From NCBI GenBank assembly GCA_041633555.1, contig JBFKFZ010000001.1:86412-150411 (forward strand): a DNA stretch of 64,000 nt. The letters are read 5' to 3'. A program made the position numbers and the translations under genes. Origin of the DNA: JAHEAO01 sp041633555. Lineage in GTDB: Bacteria > Pseudomonadota > Alphaproteobacteria > Rhodobacterales > Rhodobacteraceae. Positions 26,058 through 36,200 of this stretch are shown here, piece by piece. A model generated the notes under the pieces. That model searched no databases. It was given only the letters and a program-made list of their open reading frames with translations, and was not told the DNA's origin. The stretch's first letter is position 1; each line of letters begins with the position of its first letter.

Positions 26058-26357
26058 ATGAGCGCGCAACGCGAAGACACATTACAGTCCAAGAAAATGC
26101 TGACCGAGCTTATCGAGCAGCACGCCCGGATTCACCTCCTCGCTTTCATCCAAGCTGGCAAGATCATTTGCAAGGATCCCAGAAACCGCAACCTGATCGC
26201 TGACGCTCTCGGGGGCTGGTCTAAAGGCAGGGTCCCGAATGACCGGACGATGCAACGGTGGAAGGACGCTGACAATGCCTTCATGGCACTGCGCCGGCCC
26301 GGCGTGGACATGGAGGGTCTGACCCAAGACCAGCTCGAATACCGGCTCGCACTGTAA
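26058..26357 (+). CDS. Unidentified 99-residue ORF ending at a recombination junction
   Basis: The product is hydrophilic with predicted helices (LTELIEQHARIHLLAFIQAG, then GWSKGRVPNDRTMQRWK). It stops at 26357 just where recombinase similarity begins in another frame. It may be a real small gene of the island or the truncated remnant of one. No family recognised, and no good ribosome site is seen before the ATG. Confidence 0.35.
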   Translation: MSAQREDTLQSKKMLTELIEQHARIHLLAFIQAGKIICKDPRNRNLIADALGGWSKGRVPNDRTMQRWKDADNAFMALRRPGVDMEGLTQDQLEYRLAL

Positions 26358-27115
26358 TTGGCAAAGCCGTCCTCTCCCATTTCGGAGCCTTGAGAGCCGA
26401 CCAGATCGAACCCCAGACATGTCAAGCCTATGCTGCAGGCCGGGAGAAATCTGGTATCAAACCAGGAACCATCTGGACCGAACTCGGACATCTCGGTTCA
26501 GTGTTGAACCGGGCGAAAAAGACCCGGCTGATCCCTCATGTCGCCTACATTGAGCGGCCCTCAAAGCCCGCTACCAAGGATCGAAATCTGACCCGAAGTG
26601 AGTTTGAGAAGCTCCTGGCCGCTCCGGCAGAGCCGCATATCAGACTGGCGATCCTGTTGATGCTGTCGATTGCCGCGCGGGTGACAGCCATACTCGAGTT
26701 GACCTGGGACCGTGTTGACCTTGAACGAGGTCAAATCGATCTGCGCAAATCCGCCACTGGTCCGAGGAAAGGCCGTGCTGTTGTGCCGATCAATACGGGC
26801 CTTCATGACGCGCTTGTCGCAGGGCGTGAAGCCGCTCTTACCGATCATGTCGTCGAGTGGGCCGGAAAACCGCTCAAGAGCATCACGCGTGGCTTCAACT
26901 CGACAGTCAAGACCGCAGGTCTGGTCAACGTGTCGCCACCTGTCCTTCGGCACACCAGTGCTGTACATATGGCCGAGGCGGGTGTTCCCGTGGCCGAGAT
27001 CAGCCAGTATCTGGGCCATTCAAATGCCTCGATTACGGAGCGCGTCTATGCGAGATTCTCGCCCGACCACCTGCGAACGGCAGCCCAAATCCTTGATTTT
27101 ACGAGGCCGGCCTAG
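26354..27115 (+). pseudogene. Tyrosine recombinase (phage-type integrase), N-terminus missing
   Basis: Catalytic part of an integrase, about 250 residues. Recombinase-like sequence begins VIGKAVLSHFGALRADQI near 26354 without an ATG or ribosome site; the first usable start in frame is TTG at 26390. The N-terminal arm-binding part (100 or more residues in relatives) is replaced by an unrelated frame. The catalytic Arg (SIAARVTAIL), Lys (GPRKGRAVV), second Arg, His (YLGHSN) and Tyr (VYARF) remain, but the HxxR box reads PVLRH, with Pro where relatives have His. It ends 60 bp from the 3' end of tRNA-Val, the classic position of island integrases. It is probably inactive. Confidence 0.75.
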
Positions 27116-27175
27116 ACCGTCAGATTCATTGAACCAGCGCGCACTTCGAGAGTTATGGCTAAGCCATTGAAAAGA

Positions 27176-27251
<76 letters not shown>

Positions 27252-27361
27252 GTGCCGCAGGGCTTTACCCCGGCCCGGGGGGCGTTTCAAGCCCCGTTCT
27301 TCCCGGCCCGCGCCAAGGGGGCATGGGGGCCCTGAGCCCCGGGGCGCGCGTCGGGCCCGCC

Positions 27362-28084
27362 TCAGCCCTGCCGCCTGAGCTGGCTGAAATGCTGCAGCCG
27401 GACGAGGCTCCAATGTAGCGCGATCGAGGGGAAGAAGAACAGCACCCAGCCGATCGAAAGGTAAAGCAGGATCATTGCCGGGATCCAGACCACCGCGAAG
27501 ACAAGCCCCACGAGACCCGCGATCCGCATCGCCAAGCGCTGGCTGAGGAACCGCAGGAGAAGGAGGTGCAGCAGCTTGCCGCCGTCGAGCGGCTGCACCG
27601 GCACGAGGTTGAAGATCGCGAGGAACAGGTTGAACTCGGCCAGCGTGTCGAGCAGCATGAGGCCCCAGCTCCAGACCATGCCCGGATCGGATTCGGCCGT
27701 GAGATAGACCATCCACAGAGGCTCCGAGAGCAGCGAGGCCAAGGCCCAGATCGTCAGGTTGACGATCGGCCCCATCGCGACGATCAGCTTATCCTGGTAG
27801 GGCGTCGCAGAAACCTTGAGCTCACAATACCCGCCGCCGCCGTAAAGCACGATGCGCCGGACCGGCACGTCCTGGATCAGGCTGCCCCAGGCATGTCCCA
27901 CCTCGTGCAGGAGGATCGAGCCTATGAGGATCGCGAAAACAAGGACCGACCAGAGAAGATCCAGCGGATCGCGGAAGCTGAATCCGACGAAGACGAGCGC
28001 GAGCAACAAGATCGAGGGGCCGATCTCGACCGGCACGCCCATCGGTCCGCGAAAGCTGTAGATGATCTGGTTGTCCCGAAACAT
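27362..28084 (-). CDS. M50-family (site-2 protease-like) membrane metallopeptidase
   Basis: 240-residue membrane protein with the zinc motif HEVGH (LLHEVGHAWG, in the third hydrophobic segment) and the second conserved site PVQPLDGGKL, a form of the NPDG motif. About six hydrophobic segments are visible. No PDZ or CBS domain is present, so it belongs with the small rhomboid-sized M50 members. Its target protein is unknown. It lies between tRNA-Val and der on the same strand as der, 135 bp after der. Confidence 0.85.
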   Translation of the reverse strand: MFRDNQIIYSFRGPMGVPVEIGPSILLLALVFVGFSFRDPLDLLWSVLVFAILIGSILLHEVGHAWGSLIQDVPVRRIVLYGGGGYCELKVSATPYQDKLIVAMGPIVNLTIWALASLLSEPLWMVYLTAESDPGMVWSWGLMLLDTLAEFNLFLAIFNLVPVQPLDGGKLLHLLLLRFLSQRLAMRIAGLVGLVFAVVWIPAMILLYLSIGWVLFFFPSIALHWSLVRLQHFSQLRRQG

Positions 28085-28219
28085 GGCGGCTCCACTTTGT
28101 CAGGGGACCGGGTAGCCCGGGAATTTGCCGAAACTGGGCGGGAAGGCGGGTCAAAATACGGCACCCGCCACGGCTTCAAGGCCGCACAGCGTCCGCTGCT
28201 GCCCGACTAGAGCGGCAGT

Positions 28220-29671
28220 TCACTCGCTATGCGGCTTCTTGCCCAGATGTTTGCGCAGACGCGACGGGACCGACTTCTTGCGGCCCTTGTAGGGATTCTG
28301 CTCTGACTGACTGCGGAAGGTCAGCCGGATTGGCGTTCCCGGCATGTCAAAGTCAGCTCGCAAGCCATTGACAAGATAGCGGGAATAGCTTTCCGACATC
28401 TTGTCTGGATAAGAAGTCATCACGACGAATCCCGGCGGCCGGGTCTTGACCTGCGTCATGTAGCGCAGCTTGATCCGCCGCCCCCCCGGCGCCGGCGGCG
28501 GATGCGCCTCGACCATGCCGCCGAGCCAGAGGTTGAGCTTGGCCGTTGTCACGCGGCGGTTCCAGATCTCATGCGCCCGCATGATCGCAGCCTGCAACCG
28601 GTCCAGCCCCTTGCCGGTGACGGCCGAGACCGTGACCAGTGGCGCGCCCTTCAATTGCGGCAGAAGACGTTCAAATTCCTCTCGCAACTCCTTGATCTTG
28701 TTGCTCTTGTCGTCTTCCAGATCCCATTTGTTGACGGCGATCACGACCGCCCGGCCCTCGCGCTCGGCAAGATCCGCGATGCGCAGGTCCTGCTGCTCGA
28801 ACGGAATCCCGACGTCGAGCAGGACCACCACGACCTCGGCGAATCTCACTGCCCGCAGGCCGTCGGAAACGCTGAGCTTTTCCAGCTTGTCCTGCACCTT
28901 GGCCTTCTTGCGCATCCCGGCAGTATCAAAGATCCGGACCGGCACCCCGTCCCAATCGGTCATCACCGAAATCGCATCGCGCGTGATCCCGGCCTCGGGT
29001 CCTGTCAGTAGCCGCTCTTCACCGAGGATCTTGTTGATCAGGGTCGACTTGCCGGCATTCGGCCGGCCCACCACCGCTACCTGCAACGGCTTTGCCCTTG
29101 TCGGCACGCGGGGGCCGTCATCCTCGCTGATATCGACACCCACGTCGGGCGCGTCTTCAGCGGCGCGCCCCGCGAATTCCTCCTCGATCGACATCAGCGC
29201 GCTGTAGAGCTCGCTCATCCCTTCGCCATGCTCTGCCGACAACCGGATCGGTTCGCCAAGTCCAAGACTGTAGGCCTCGATGACCCCGCCATCGGCCGCC
29301 GCCCCTTCGGCCTTGTTCGCAGCCAGAAAGACATGCGCGTTCTTCTTCCGCAGGATCTCTGCAAAGACCTGGTCGGCGGGCAGGATCCCGGTGCGCGCGT
29401 CGATCATGAACAGGCAGACATCGGCCATCTCGACGGCCCGCTCGGTCAGTTTGCGCATGCGGCCCTGAAGCGACTCGTCGGTCGCCTCCTCGAGGCCCGC
29501 GGTGTCGATTACAGTGAAGCGCAGATCGCCTAGCCGCGCCTCGCCTTCGCGCAGGTCGCGCGTGACGCCGGGCTGGTCATCGACCAGCGCCAGCCGCTTG
29601 CCGACGAGGCGGTTGAACAGCGTCGATTTGCCCACATTCGGGCGCCCGACGATGGCGAGTGTAAAGGTCAT
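28220..29671 (-). CDS. der: Ribosome-associated GTPase Der (EngA)
   Basis: Double GTPase needed for large ribosomal subunit maturation. 483 residues from the ATG at 29671 (MTFTLAIVGRPNVGKS); the longer frame adds 91 residues that shadow bamB. GTPase 1 has GRPNVGKST, DTAGL and NKAEG. GTPase 2 has GRPNAGKST, DTAGM and NKWD. The KH-like domain follows with KLNLWLGGM and PPGFVVMTSYPDKM. It ends in a basic tail (KGRKKSVPSRLRKHLGKK). It is the last gene of the YfgM-like/bamB/der set. Confidence 0.97.
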   Translation of the reverse strand: MTFTLAIVGRPNVGKSTLFNRLVGKRLALVDDQPGVTRDLREGEARLGDLRFTVIDTAGLEEATDESLQGRMRKLTERAVEMADVCLFMIDARTGILPADQVFAEILRKKNAHVFLAANKAEGAAADGGVIEAYSLGLGEPIRLSAEHGEGMSELYSALMSIEEEFAGRAAEDAPDVGVDISEDDGPRVPTRAKPLQVAVVGRPNAGKSTLINKILGEERLLTGPEAGITRDAISVMTDWDGVPVRIFDTAGMRKKAKVQDKLEKLSVSDGLRAVRFAEVVVVLLDVGIPFEQQDLRIADLAEREGRAVVIAVNKWDLEDDKSNKIKELREEFERLLPQLKGAPLVTVSAVTGKGLDRLQAAIMRAHEIWNRRVTTAKLNLWLGGMVEAHPPPAPGGRRIKLRYMTQVKTRPPGFVVMTSYPDKMSESYSRYLVNGLRADFDMPGTPIRLTFRSQSEQNPYKGRKKSVPSRLRKHLGKKPHSE

Positions 29672-29720
29672 TGGCCGCTCCGGGGCGAAACTTAAGCCGC
29701 CCGCATACACGGATCGGACG

Positions 29721-31034
29721 TCAGCGGAAAGCCTGAAGCTGCCCGTTCTGACCGACGACGTAGAGCGTGCCACTGACGACGATCGGCCGGCTGGTGGCCC
29801 CCGAGGACATGGCGACCGAAGCGACAAGCGCGCCGTTGACCGGATCGAAGGCACGAAGCTGACCGTCACCCGAAGCGATCCAGAGACGTCCGCCGGCCAG
29901 AACTGGGCCGTGATGCGGAAACACGTCCCGGATGCGCCGGGCATTCCGCACCGGGGCGAAATACGGCAGGCTGGTTTCCCAGATCCGTTCGCCGCTGCCG
30001 GCGTCGAGGCGCATCAACGCCGCCTTGTCCGTCACCAGAAAGATCGAACCGCCGACCACGGCCATCGGGCTGACAACGCCCTCCTCGACCGTCCAGGCTG
30101 TTTCGCCTGTCGCCGCATCCAGCGCCGCAACCCGGCCCGCCGGTGTGCCGGTATGGACCAAGTTGCCGGCAATCACCGGATCGGCGGTGATATCGCTGAC
30201 ATTGGCATAGGCGCGGCCCTGCCGGGTTCCGCCTACGACGCGCTTCCACACTTGCAGGCCTCCCCTTGGCAGGACCGTCAGTATCTCAGCCGAGGCCAGC
30301 GGAAAGATCACCGTTCTGTCGCCAACGGCCGGACTTGCGCCGCCCACAACGCCGGTCACCGAGGGCGTGCCCTCGACCTGCCAGTTGATCCGCCCGTTGC
30401 GGGCATCAAGCGACCAGCCGCGGCCGTCGCGCGACACCAGATAAACCGTGCCGCCGGATATCGTCGGCGCACCGGTTACCGGGGCGGGAAAACGATGGCT
30501 CCAGCTGACGCCGCCGCTGGCGGCATCCAGCGCGTAGAGATCGCCGAAGCCGGTCGTGGCGTAGAGCGTTCCTCCGGCAACCGCCAGGCCGCCGCCCGAA
30601 GCGTCGTCGGCCCGGTCCGACGGCGGTGTCAGATCGCGCGACCAGGCCGTCCCGCCATTGGCCGCTGTTGCCGTCACCGTGGCGCGGCTGTCGAGCGTGA
30701 AGATCAGCCCACCTGCCGCGACCGGATCGGAGGTGATCCGGTGCTTGCGGTCCTCGCCGCTGCCAATCGGCGCGCTCCAGACCTGCACCGGACTTGGCGA
30801 CAGAGCGGCGTGCCACATCTGGTGGCTGGGCGTTCCGGCGCGATGCGTCCACTCTGCCCGGTTGCTTTGAGCGGGCAGGCTGATCGGCCGCGACTGGTTG
30901 ACGGTGGCGGCGGGTTCTTCGATCCCAACGGCGGGGCGCAGGTCGGTTCTTTCGCCCGGCAGCAGGACCTCGCGTTCCTCACAACCGGCCAGAAACAAGC
31001 AGGCAGCAATCAAGGCGCTGTGGATTGATTTCAC
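29721..31034 (-). CDS. bamB: Outer membrane assembly lipoprotein BamB
   Basis: Lipoprotein beta-propeller of the BAM complex, 437 residues. GTG start at 31034 with GAGGGGG upstream; the signal ends with a lipobox (LFLAGCE, Cys near residue 18). The rest consists of PQQ-type propeller repeats such as GGTLYATTGFGDLYALDA, GGTVYLVSRDGRGWSLDA and GGSIFLVTDKAALMRLDA. Alphaproteobacterial bamB genes commonly sit just before der, as here. Confidence 0.92.
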   Translation of the reverse strand: MKSIHSALIAACLFLAGCEEREVLLPGERTDLRPAVGIEEPAATVNQSRPISLPAQSNRAEWTHRAGTPSHQMWHAALSPSPVQVWSAPIGSGEDRKHRITSDPVAAGGLIFTLDSRATVTATAANGGTAWSRDLTPPSDRADDASGGGLAVAGGTLYATTGFGDLYALDAASGGVSWSHRFPAPVTGAPTISGGTVYLVSRDGRGWSLDARNGRINWQVEGTPSVTGVVGGASPAVGDRTVIFPLASAEILTVLPRGGLQVWKRVVGGTRQGRAYANVSDITADPVIAGNLVHTGTPAGRVAALDAATGETAWTVEEGVVSPMAVVGGSIFLVTDKAALMRLDAGSGERIWETSLPYFAPVRNARRIRDVFPHHGPVLAGGRLWIASGDGQLRAFDPVNGALVASVAMSSGATSRPIVVSGTLYVVGQNGQLQAFR

Positions 31035-31092
31035 GTCTGTTTCCCCCTCGCCCGCATCTGCCGGCCCCGGATCACGATCGCCCGGTCGCGGC

Positions 31093-31746
31093 TCAGGCCG
31101 CTTCCAGCTGGCCTCCAAGCGCCACAATCAACTGAGATACCCGCCGACGCAAGCCCGCAGTCACCTCGCCATCGGCAAGGATCGTCTGCAGCCGGTTCAG
31201 GGCAGCCTGTCGGTCACCGGTGCTGATCTCGGTCAGCGCCATCTGCTCTTCGGCCAGCAGCCGGAACGGCGCACCGGGAACGGCCAGCGATTCGAGCCGC
31301 GTCAACCGCTCGGAAGCCGGCAGATCGTCCCCCTGCAGCAGGATCAGCTTGAATTCGGCAAGATGGCGGTAGGTCAGCGGCTGGCTGCTGTCGATGGCGA
31401 TCTGCGACAGCGCCACTTCCGCTGCTGCGGCATCGCCGGCTTCCAGCGCTTCACCGGCCCGCAACAGGGCAAGTACTATGGCGGCGTCGCCCTCTGCGCC
31501 GATTGCCTCCAGCGCCGCGGCGCGGGCCGCGGAATCATCGGTCACAAGCGCCGCGAGGATCTCGTCGCCGATTGCCTGCGCCGCGGCAGTTTCGCGCGCC
31601 TTGCGCCACTCGTTCACCGCAGCGCCGCCCACCAGAATGAGGACAAGCAGGATGGCGATCCAGCCATATTTGCGGATCAGTCGGAACAGCTGGTCCCGCC
31701 GGAGTTCCTCTGTCACTTCGTCGATGAAACCGTCTGTGTCGCTCAC
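31093..31746 (-). CDS. YfgM-like tetratricopeptide membrane protein
   Basis: 217 residues. The GTG start at 31746 has GGAGG 5-7 bases upstream. A short cytoplasmic part (about residues 1-25) is followed by one membrane segment (WIAILLVLILVGGAAVNEW), and the rest is an Ala-rich helical domain of the TPR type. This is the layout of YfgM, a helper of the SecYEG translocon and periplasmic chaperones. The order YfgM-like, bamB, der matches many proteobacteria and links outer-membrane assembly with ribosome maturation. Confidence 0.8.
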   Translation of the reverse strand: MSDTDGFIDEVTEELRRDQLFRLIRKYGWIAILLVLILVGGAAVNEWRKARETAAAQAIGDEILAALVTDDSAARAAALEAIGAEGDAAIVLALLRAGEALEAGDAAAAEVALSQIAIDSSQPLTYRHLAEFKLILLQGDDLPASERLTRLESLAVPGAPFRLLAEEQMALTEISTGDRQAALNRLQTILADGEVTAGLRRRVSQLIVALGGQLEAA

Positions 31747-31959
31747 CTGTGCCTCCGGCTTTTGTCGGCTTCTCTTACCCCAACCCTTTCCTGATTGCCA
31801 AGAGCGCCTTACATAGGCCATGAGACGGATACGACATTGTCTTGTCGCAGTTATTGAAGAAAGGCTTACGCGAACGTCGGCGTTCGGCGTATCTTCTGCA
31901 TTGGCGCCGTTTGTGGCGTCACTTTCCGCGCCCCCGTCTCGAGGCGCAAAGAGGTAGCA

Positions 31960-33243
31960 ATGCGAGTTGTTTCGATTGTGACGGCGCTAGTGGTTATGGC
32001 AGCGCTTTACCTGTTCGTCTTCGAGCGCGAGCAGATCCGGGAGTTTGCCGGCGGCGCGGAGCCTGTCGCCGTACCGACCGAAGCGTCGGCTGTAAACCTT
32101 TCCGCCGCCGACAATGGCGACGCGGTCGAACTGGTTTCGGTCGTCGTACAGGCCTCGAAAGCCAAGACCATCGACAGCGGCATTCTGGTGCGCGGCCGCA
32201 CCGAGGCGGCGCGGCAGGTCGAAGTGCGAGCTCAAACCAGTGGCCAGGTGATCTCGGACCCGCTGAGGAAGGGCACGAGGGTCGAGCAGGGCCAGTTGCT
32301 GTGCCAACTCGATCCGGGCACGCGCGAGGCGGCGCTGGCCGAAGCCGAAGCCCGTCTGCCCGAAGCGCAGTCGCGGATACCCGAAGCCAAGGCGAGGCTT
32401 CCAGAGGCGCAGGCGCGGCTTGCGGAAGCCCGTTCGCGGCTGGCAGAGGCCGAGATCAACCAGCGCGCCGCCAAGGCATTGTCGAAGGACGGCTTTGCTT
32501 CGGAAACCCGGGTGGCCGCAGCGGATGCCGCGGTTGATGCTGCCCTCGCCGCGGTTCAAACCGCAACTGTCGGTGTCGCGGCAGCCGACTCGGGCGTGAC
32601 GGCAGCCGAAGCCAGTCTACGGTCCGCCGAGGCCGGAATCGCCGCTGCCCGCCGCGAAATCGAGCGGCTTTCGATCACGGCCCCTTTCGAGGGCTGGCTT
32701 GAATCCGATAGCGCCGAGATCGGCACTTTGCTGCAGCCCGGCGCCTTGTGCGCCACGATCATCCAGATCGATCCGATCAAGCTGGTCGGCTTCATTCCCG
32801 AAACCGCAGTGGCGAAAGCCGAGGTCGGGGCGCTTGCCGCGGCCCGTCTTGCCACCGGCCAGCAGGTTACCGGAAAGGTCAGCTTCCTGTCGCGGTCCGC
32901 CGACGAGGCGACCCGCACCTTCCGCGTCGAGGTCGAGGTTCCGAACCCGGACCGGACAATCGGCGACGGACAGACGGCCGAGATCGTGATCTCGTCAGAA
33001 GGTGAACCCGCGCATCTTCTGCCGCTTTCTGCGTTGACGCTTGACGATGACGGCAAGATCGGGGTGCGGATCGTGACGCCCGAGCGCATCGTTGAATTCT
33101 TGCCCGTCGACGTCCTGCGCGATACCGTCGAGGGGATCTGGGTCGCGGGGCTGCCCGACGCAGTCGACGTGATCGTCATCGGCCAGGAATATGTCACCGA
33201 GGGGGTTAAGGTCGCGGTGACCTACCGGGAGCTCATCCAGTGA
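31960..33243 (+). CDS. RND efflux pump periplasmic adaptor (membrane fusion protein)
   Basis: Adaptor of a tripartite efflux pump, 427 residues. N-terminal membrane anchor or signal (residues 1-22), a biotinyl/lipoyl-like beginning (GRTEAARQVEVRAQTSGQVI), a long alpha-helical hairpin (about 120-240) and a beta-barrel part (APFEGWLESD, then GFIPETAVAKAEVGALAAARL). The hairpin contains five 7-residue units (133-167). AAAGAGG precedes the ATG. Its stop overlaps the pump gene by 4 bp (GTGA). No outer-membrane channel gene is adjacent, so the pump would borrow one. Confidence 0.9.
   Translation: MRVVSIVTALVVMAALYLFVFEREQIREFAGGAEPVAVPTEASAVNLSAADNGDAVELVSVVVQASKAKTIDSGILVRGRTEAARQVEVRAQTSGQVISDPLRKGTRVEQGQLLCQLDPGTREAALAEAEARLPEAQSRIPEAKARLPEAQARLAEARSRLAEAEINQRAAKALSKDGFASETRVAAADAAVDAALAAVQTATVGVAAADSGVTAAEASLRSAEAGIAAARREIERLSITAPFEGWLESDSAEIGTLLQPGALCATIIQIDPIKLVGFIPETAVAKAEVGALAAARLATGQQVTGKVSFLSRSADEATRTFRVEVEVPNPDRTIGDGQTAEIVISSEGEPAHLLPLSALTLDDDGKIGVRIVTPERIVEFLPVDVLRDTVEGIWVAGLPDAVDVIVIGQEYVTEGVKVAVTYRELIQ
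32356..32460 (+). repeat. Five tandem 21-bp units in the adaptor gene
   Basis: The units encode LPEAQSR, IPEAKAR, LPEAQAR, LAEARSR and LAEAEIN. Each is one coiled-coil heptad in the hairpin that touches the outer-membrane channel. Both DNA and protein are repetitive, which suggests expansion by slippage or unequal crossover. Confidence 0.75.
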
Positions 33244-36200
33244 CCGGCATCGTCGACTGGGCCGGCAACCATGCGCGGATGGTCATCGCCTTCATCATGA
33301 TGACTCTGGTCGCCGGGGCGATAGCCTATGTCGGTCTGCCCAAGGAAGGCGAGCCCGATATCGAGATCCCGGCGCTTTTCGTGTCGGTCCCCTTCCCCGG
33401 CATTTCGGCGGAAGATGCCGAAGAGATGATCGTCAAGCCGATGGAGACCGAGCTGTCGGATCTCGACGGGCTCGACAAGATGTCCTCGACCGCCGCCGAA
33501 GGCTATGCCGGTGTGGCGCTGGAATTCGAGTTCGGCTGGGACAAGACCACGATCATCGCCGACGTTCGCGACCGGATGAACACGGTCGAGGCGGATTTTC
33601 CGGATGGGGCAGACAAATACTCGATCACCGAAATCAACTTCTCGGAATTCCCGATCATCATCGTGAACCTAACCGGCTCGGTGCCGGAACGTACGCTCAT
33701 CCGGGTCGCCAAGGACCTCCAGGATCGGCTTGAGGGGCTAGAGCCGGTGCTGCAGGCCTCGCTCGCGGGCCAGCGCGACGAGATGCTGGAAGTGGTGATC
33801 GACCCGCTGAAGCTGGAAAGCTACAACGTGACGGCAGGCGAACTGATCAACCTCGTGCGCAACAACAACCAGCTGATTGCGGCAGGCGAGATCGAGACGC
33901 CGCAAGGTGCCATTTCGGTCAAGATCCCCTCATCGTTCGACGACCAGCGCGATGTCATTGACCTGCCGGTCAAGGTGAATGGCGACCGGGTGGTGACGCT
34001 CGGTGATCTGGCCGATATCCGACTGACATTCGAGGACCGCGCCGGCACCGCCCGCTACAACGGCAACACTACCGTCGCGCTGCAGGTGGTCAAGCGCAAG
34101 GGTTTCAACATAATCGACACAGCGGCTCTGATCCGAGAAGAGGTCGCGCGGGAGCAGGCAAGCTGGCCGCAGGACCTTCAGGACGCCGTCGCCGTCGGCA
34201 TATCGAACGACATGTCGACCCAAGTCGAAAGCATGGTACAGCAGCTTGAAGGCGCGGTGCTGACGGCGATTTCGCTGGTGATGATCGTCGTGCTGGCAGC
34301 CCTCGGCATTCGCTCTGCCCTGCTGGTCGGCTTCGCGATCCCGACCTCGTTCCTGTTGTGCTTCATCCTGCTGGGGGTGATGGGTGTTACGATCTCGAAC
34401 ATCGTGATGTTCGGGCTGATCCTCGCGGTCGGAATGCTGGTTGACGGCGCCATCGTGGTGGTCGAAAGCGCCGACCGGCGGATCGCGGAGGGCTCCGGCC
34501 CGATGCATGCCTTCACCGACTCGGCCAAGCGGATGTTTTGGCCGATCGTCTCCTCGACCGCCACGACGCTCTGCGCCTTCCTGCCCATGCTATTCTGGCC
34601 CGGCGTGGCGGGCGAATTCATGGGGATGCTGCCGGTCACATTGATCTTCGTCCTTTCGGCCTCGCTCATCGTGGCGCTGATCTACTTGCCCGTGATGGGC
34701 GGCGTCGCTGGCCGGATATCCCGAATCTTCGACCGGTCCTCGAGCGCGCTGCGCCGGATGCTGCCATGGCTGGCCCGCGCCGCACTGGTGCCGCCTTCGC
34801 TCTACCTGATCTTCCTTGGCGCGATGCAGTCGCTCAACCCCGGCTACCTCTTTGGCGGCACGCCACCGCTGCAGGGCACGATGGCGGTTCTGCCCGGGGC
34901 GCTGATGATGGTTGCAGGGGCGATCGCCGCATCGGTCACGCTGGGATCGGTCCGGATCGAGCGCAAGCCGAAACGCATCCAGGCCGGCTATCGCCGCAAG
35001 CCCTTTGGCTGGTTCACATATTTCATCGTCGGTAATCCGGTAATGCCGCTGGTGACGATCGGCGCGGTCGGGTTCCTCGTGGTCTCGGTCTTCGGATATT
35101 ACGCCGCCAACAATAACGGGACGGAGTTCTTTTCCCCTTCCGAACCGGAACAGGCGATCATCTATGTCCGCGCCCGCGGCAACCTGTCGCTGGCCGAAAA
35201 GGACCTGCTGGTGCGCCAGGTCGAGGATGTAGTGATCGGCATGGAGGGGGTTGAGAGCGCCTTTGCCTTCGCCGGTGCGGGCGGCCTGAACCAGAATACC
35301 GGCGGCGCATCCGGCCCGCGCGACACGATCGGCCAGATGCAGATCGAAATGACGCCATGGGAGGATCGCAAGGACCGGCCCGAACTGCATGGTGACCTGA
35401 TCCTCGACCGCATACAGGTGGAACTGGACAAGATCCCTGGCATCAAATCAGAAGCGCTGCCGATGGCCTTTGGCCCGGCCTCGGCGAAACCGGTGCATCT
35501 GCGGCTGAAATCCGACAACTGGCAGGAACTAATGGCCGCCACCACCATCGCCCGGGCACGGTTCCAAAGCACCCCCGCCCTGACCGATATCGAGGACACA
35601 ACCCCCCTGCCCGGCATCGACTGGCAGATCGACGTGGATATCGAAAAGGCCGGCCGGTTCGGCGCCGATGTCGCAACGGTCGGCGGCATGGTGCAACTGG
35701 TGACCCGCGGCCTTCTGCTCGACACGATGCGGGTCGACAGTTCCGACGAAGAGATCGAGATCCGCGTCCGGCTGCCAGAGGAACACCGGGTCCTCTCGAC
35801 GCTCGACACGCTGAAAGTTCGCACCCAGGGCGGGCTAGTGCCGCTCTCGAATTTCGTGACCTATCAGCCAGTGCGCAAGCTTGGCCAGATCGACCGCATC
35901 GACCAGTCGCGCTATTTCGATGTGAAGGCCGGGGTCAGCGATGGCCAGACAAACGAAGCCGGCCAGCCGATCAATGCCAACGAGCGGATCCTCCTCTTGA
36001 CAGACTGGCTGGAGAATGAGGCCGACTTGCCACGGAGCGTCAGTTGGGAATGGACCGGCGACCAGGAGGATGAGCAGGAATCCCAGGCCTTCCTGACCAG
36101 CGCCTTCGCCGGTGCGCTCGGCCTGATGTTCGTGATCCTGCTGGCGCAATTCAACAGTTTCTACAACGCGGTTCTGGTTCTGATGGCGGTGGTGATGTCA

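Noticed and set aside
27252..27361. GC-rich hairpins (GGGGC/GCCCC) between tRNA-Val and the M50 gene
   Set aside because: Several overlapping pairings are possible and none is followed by a U run, so no terminator is called.
31842..32537. Plus-strand frame overlapping the start of the RND adaptor
   Set aside because: It shadows the adaptor gene in another frame and its Arg/Gly-rich product is not protein-like.
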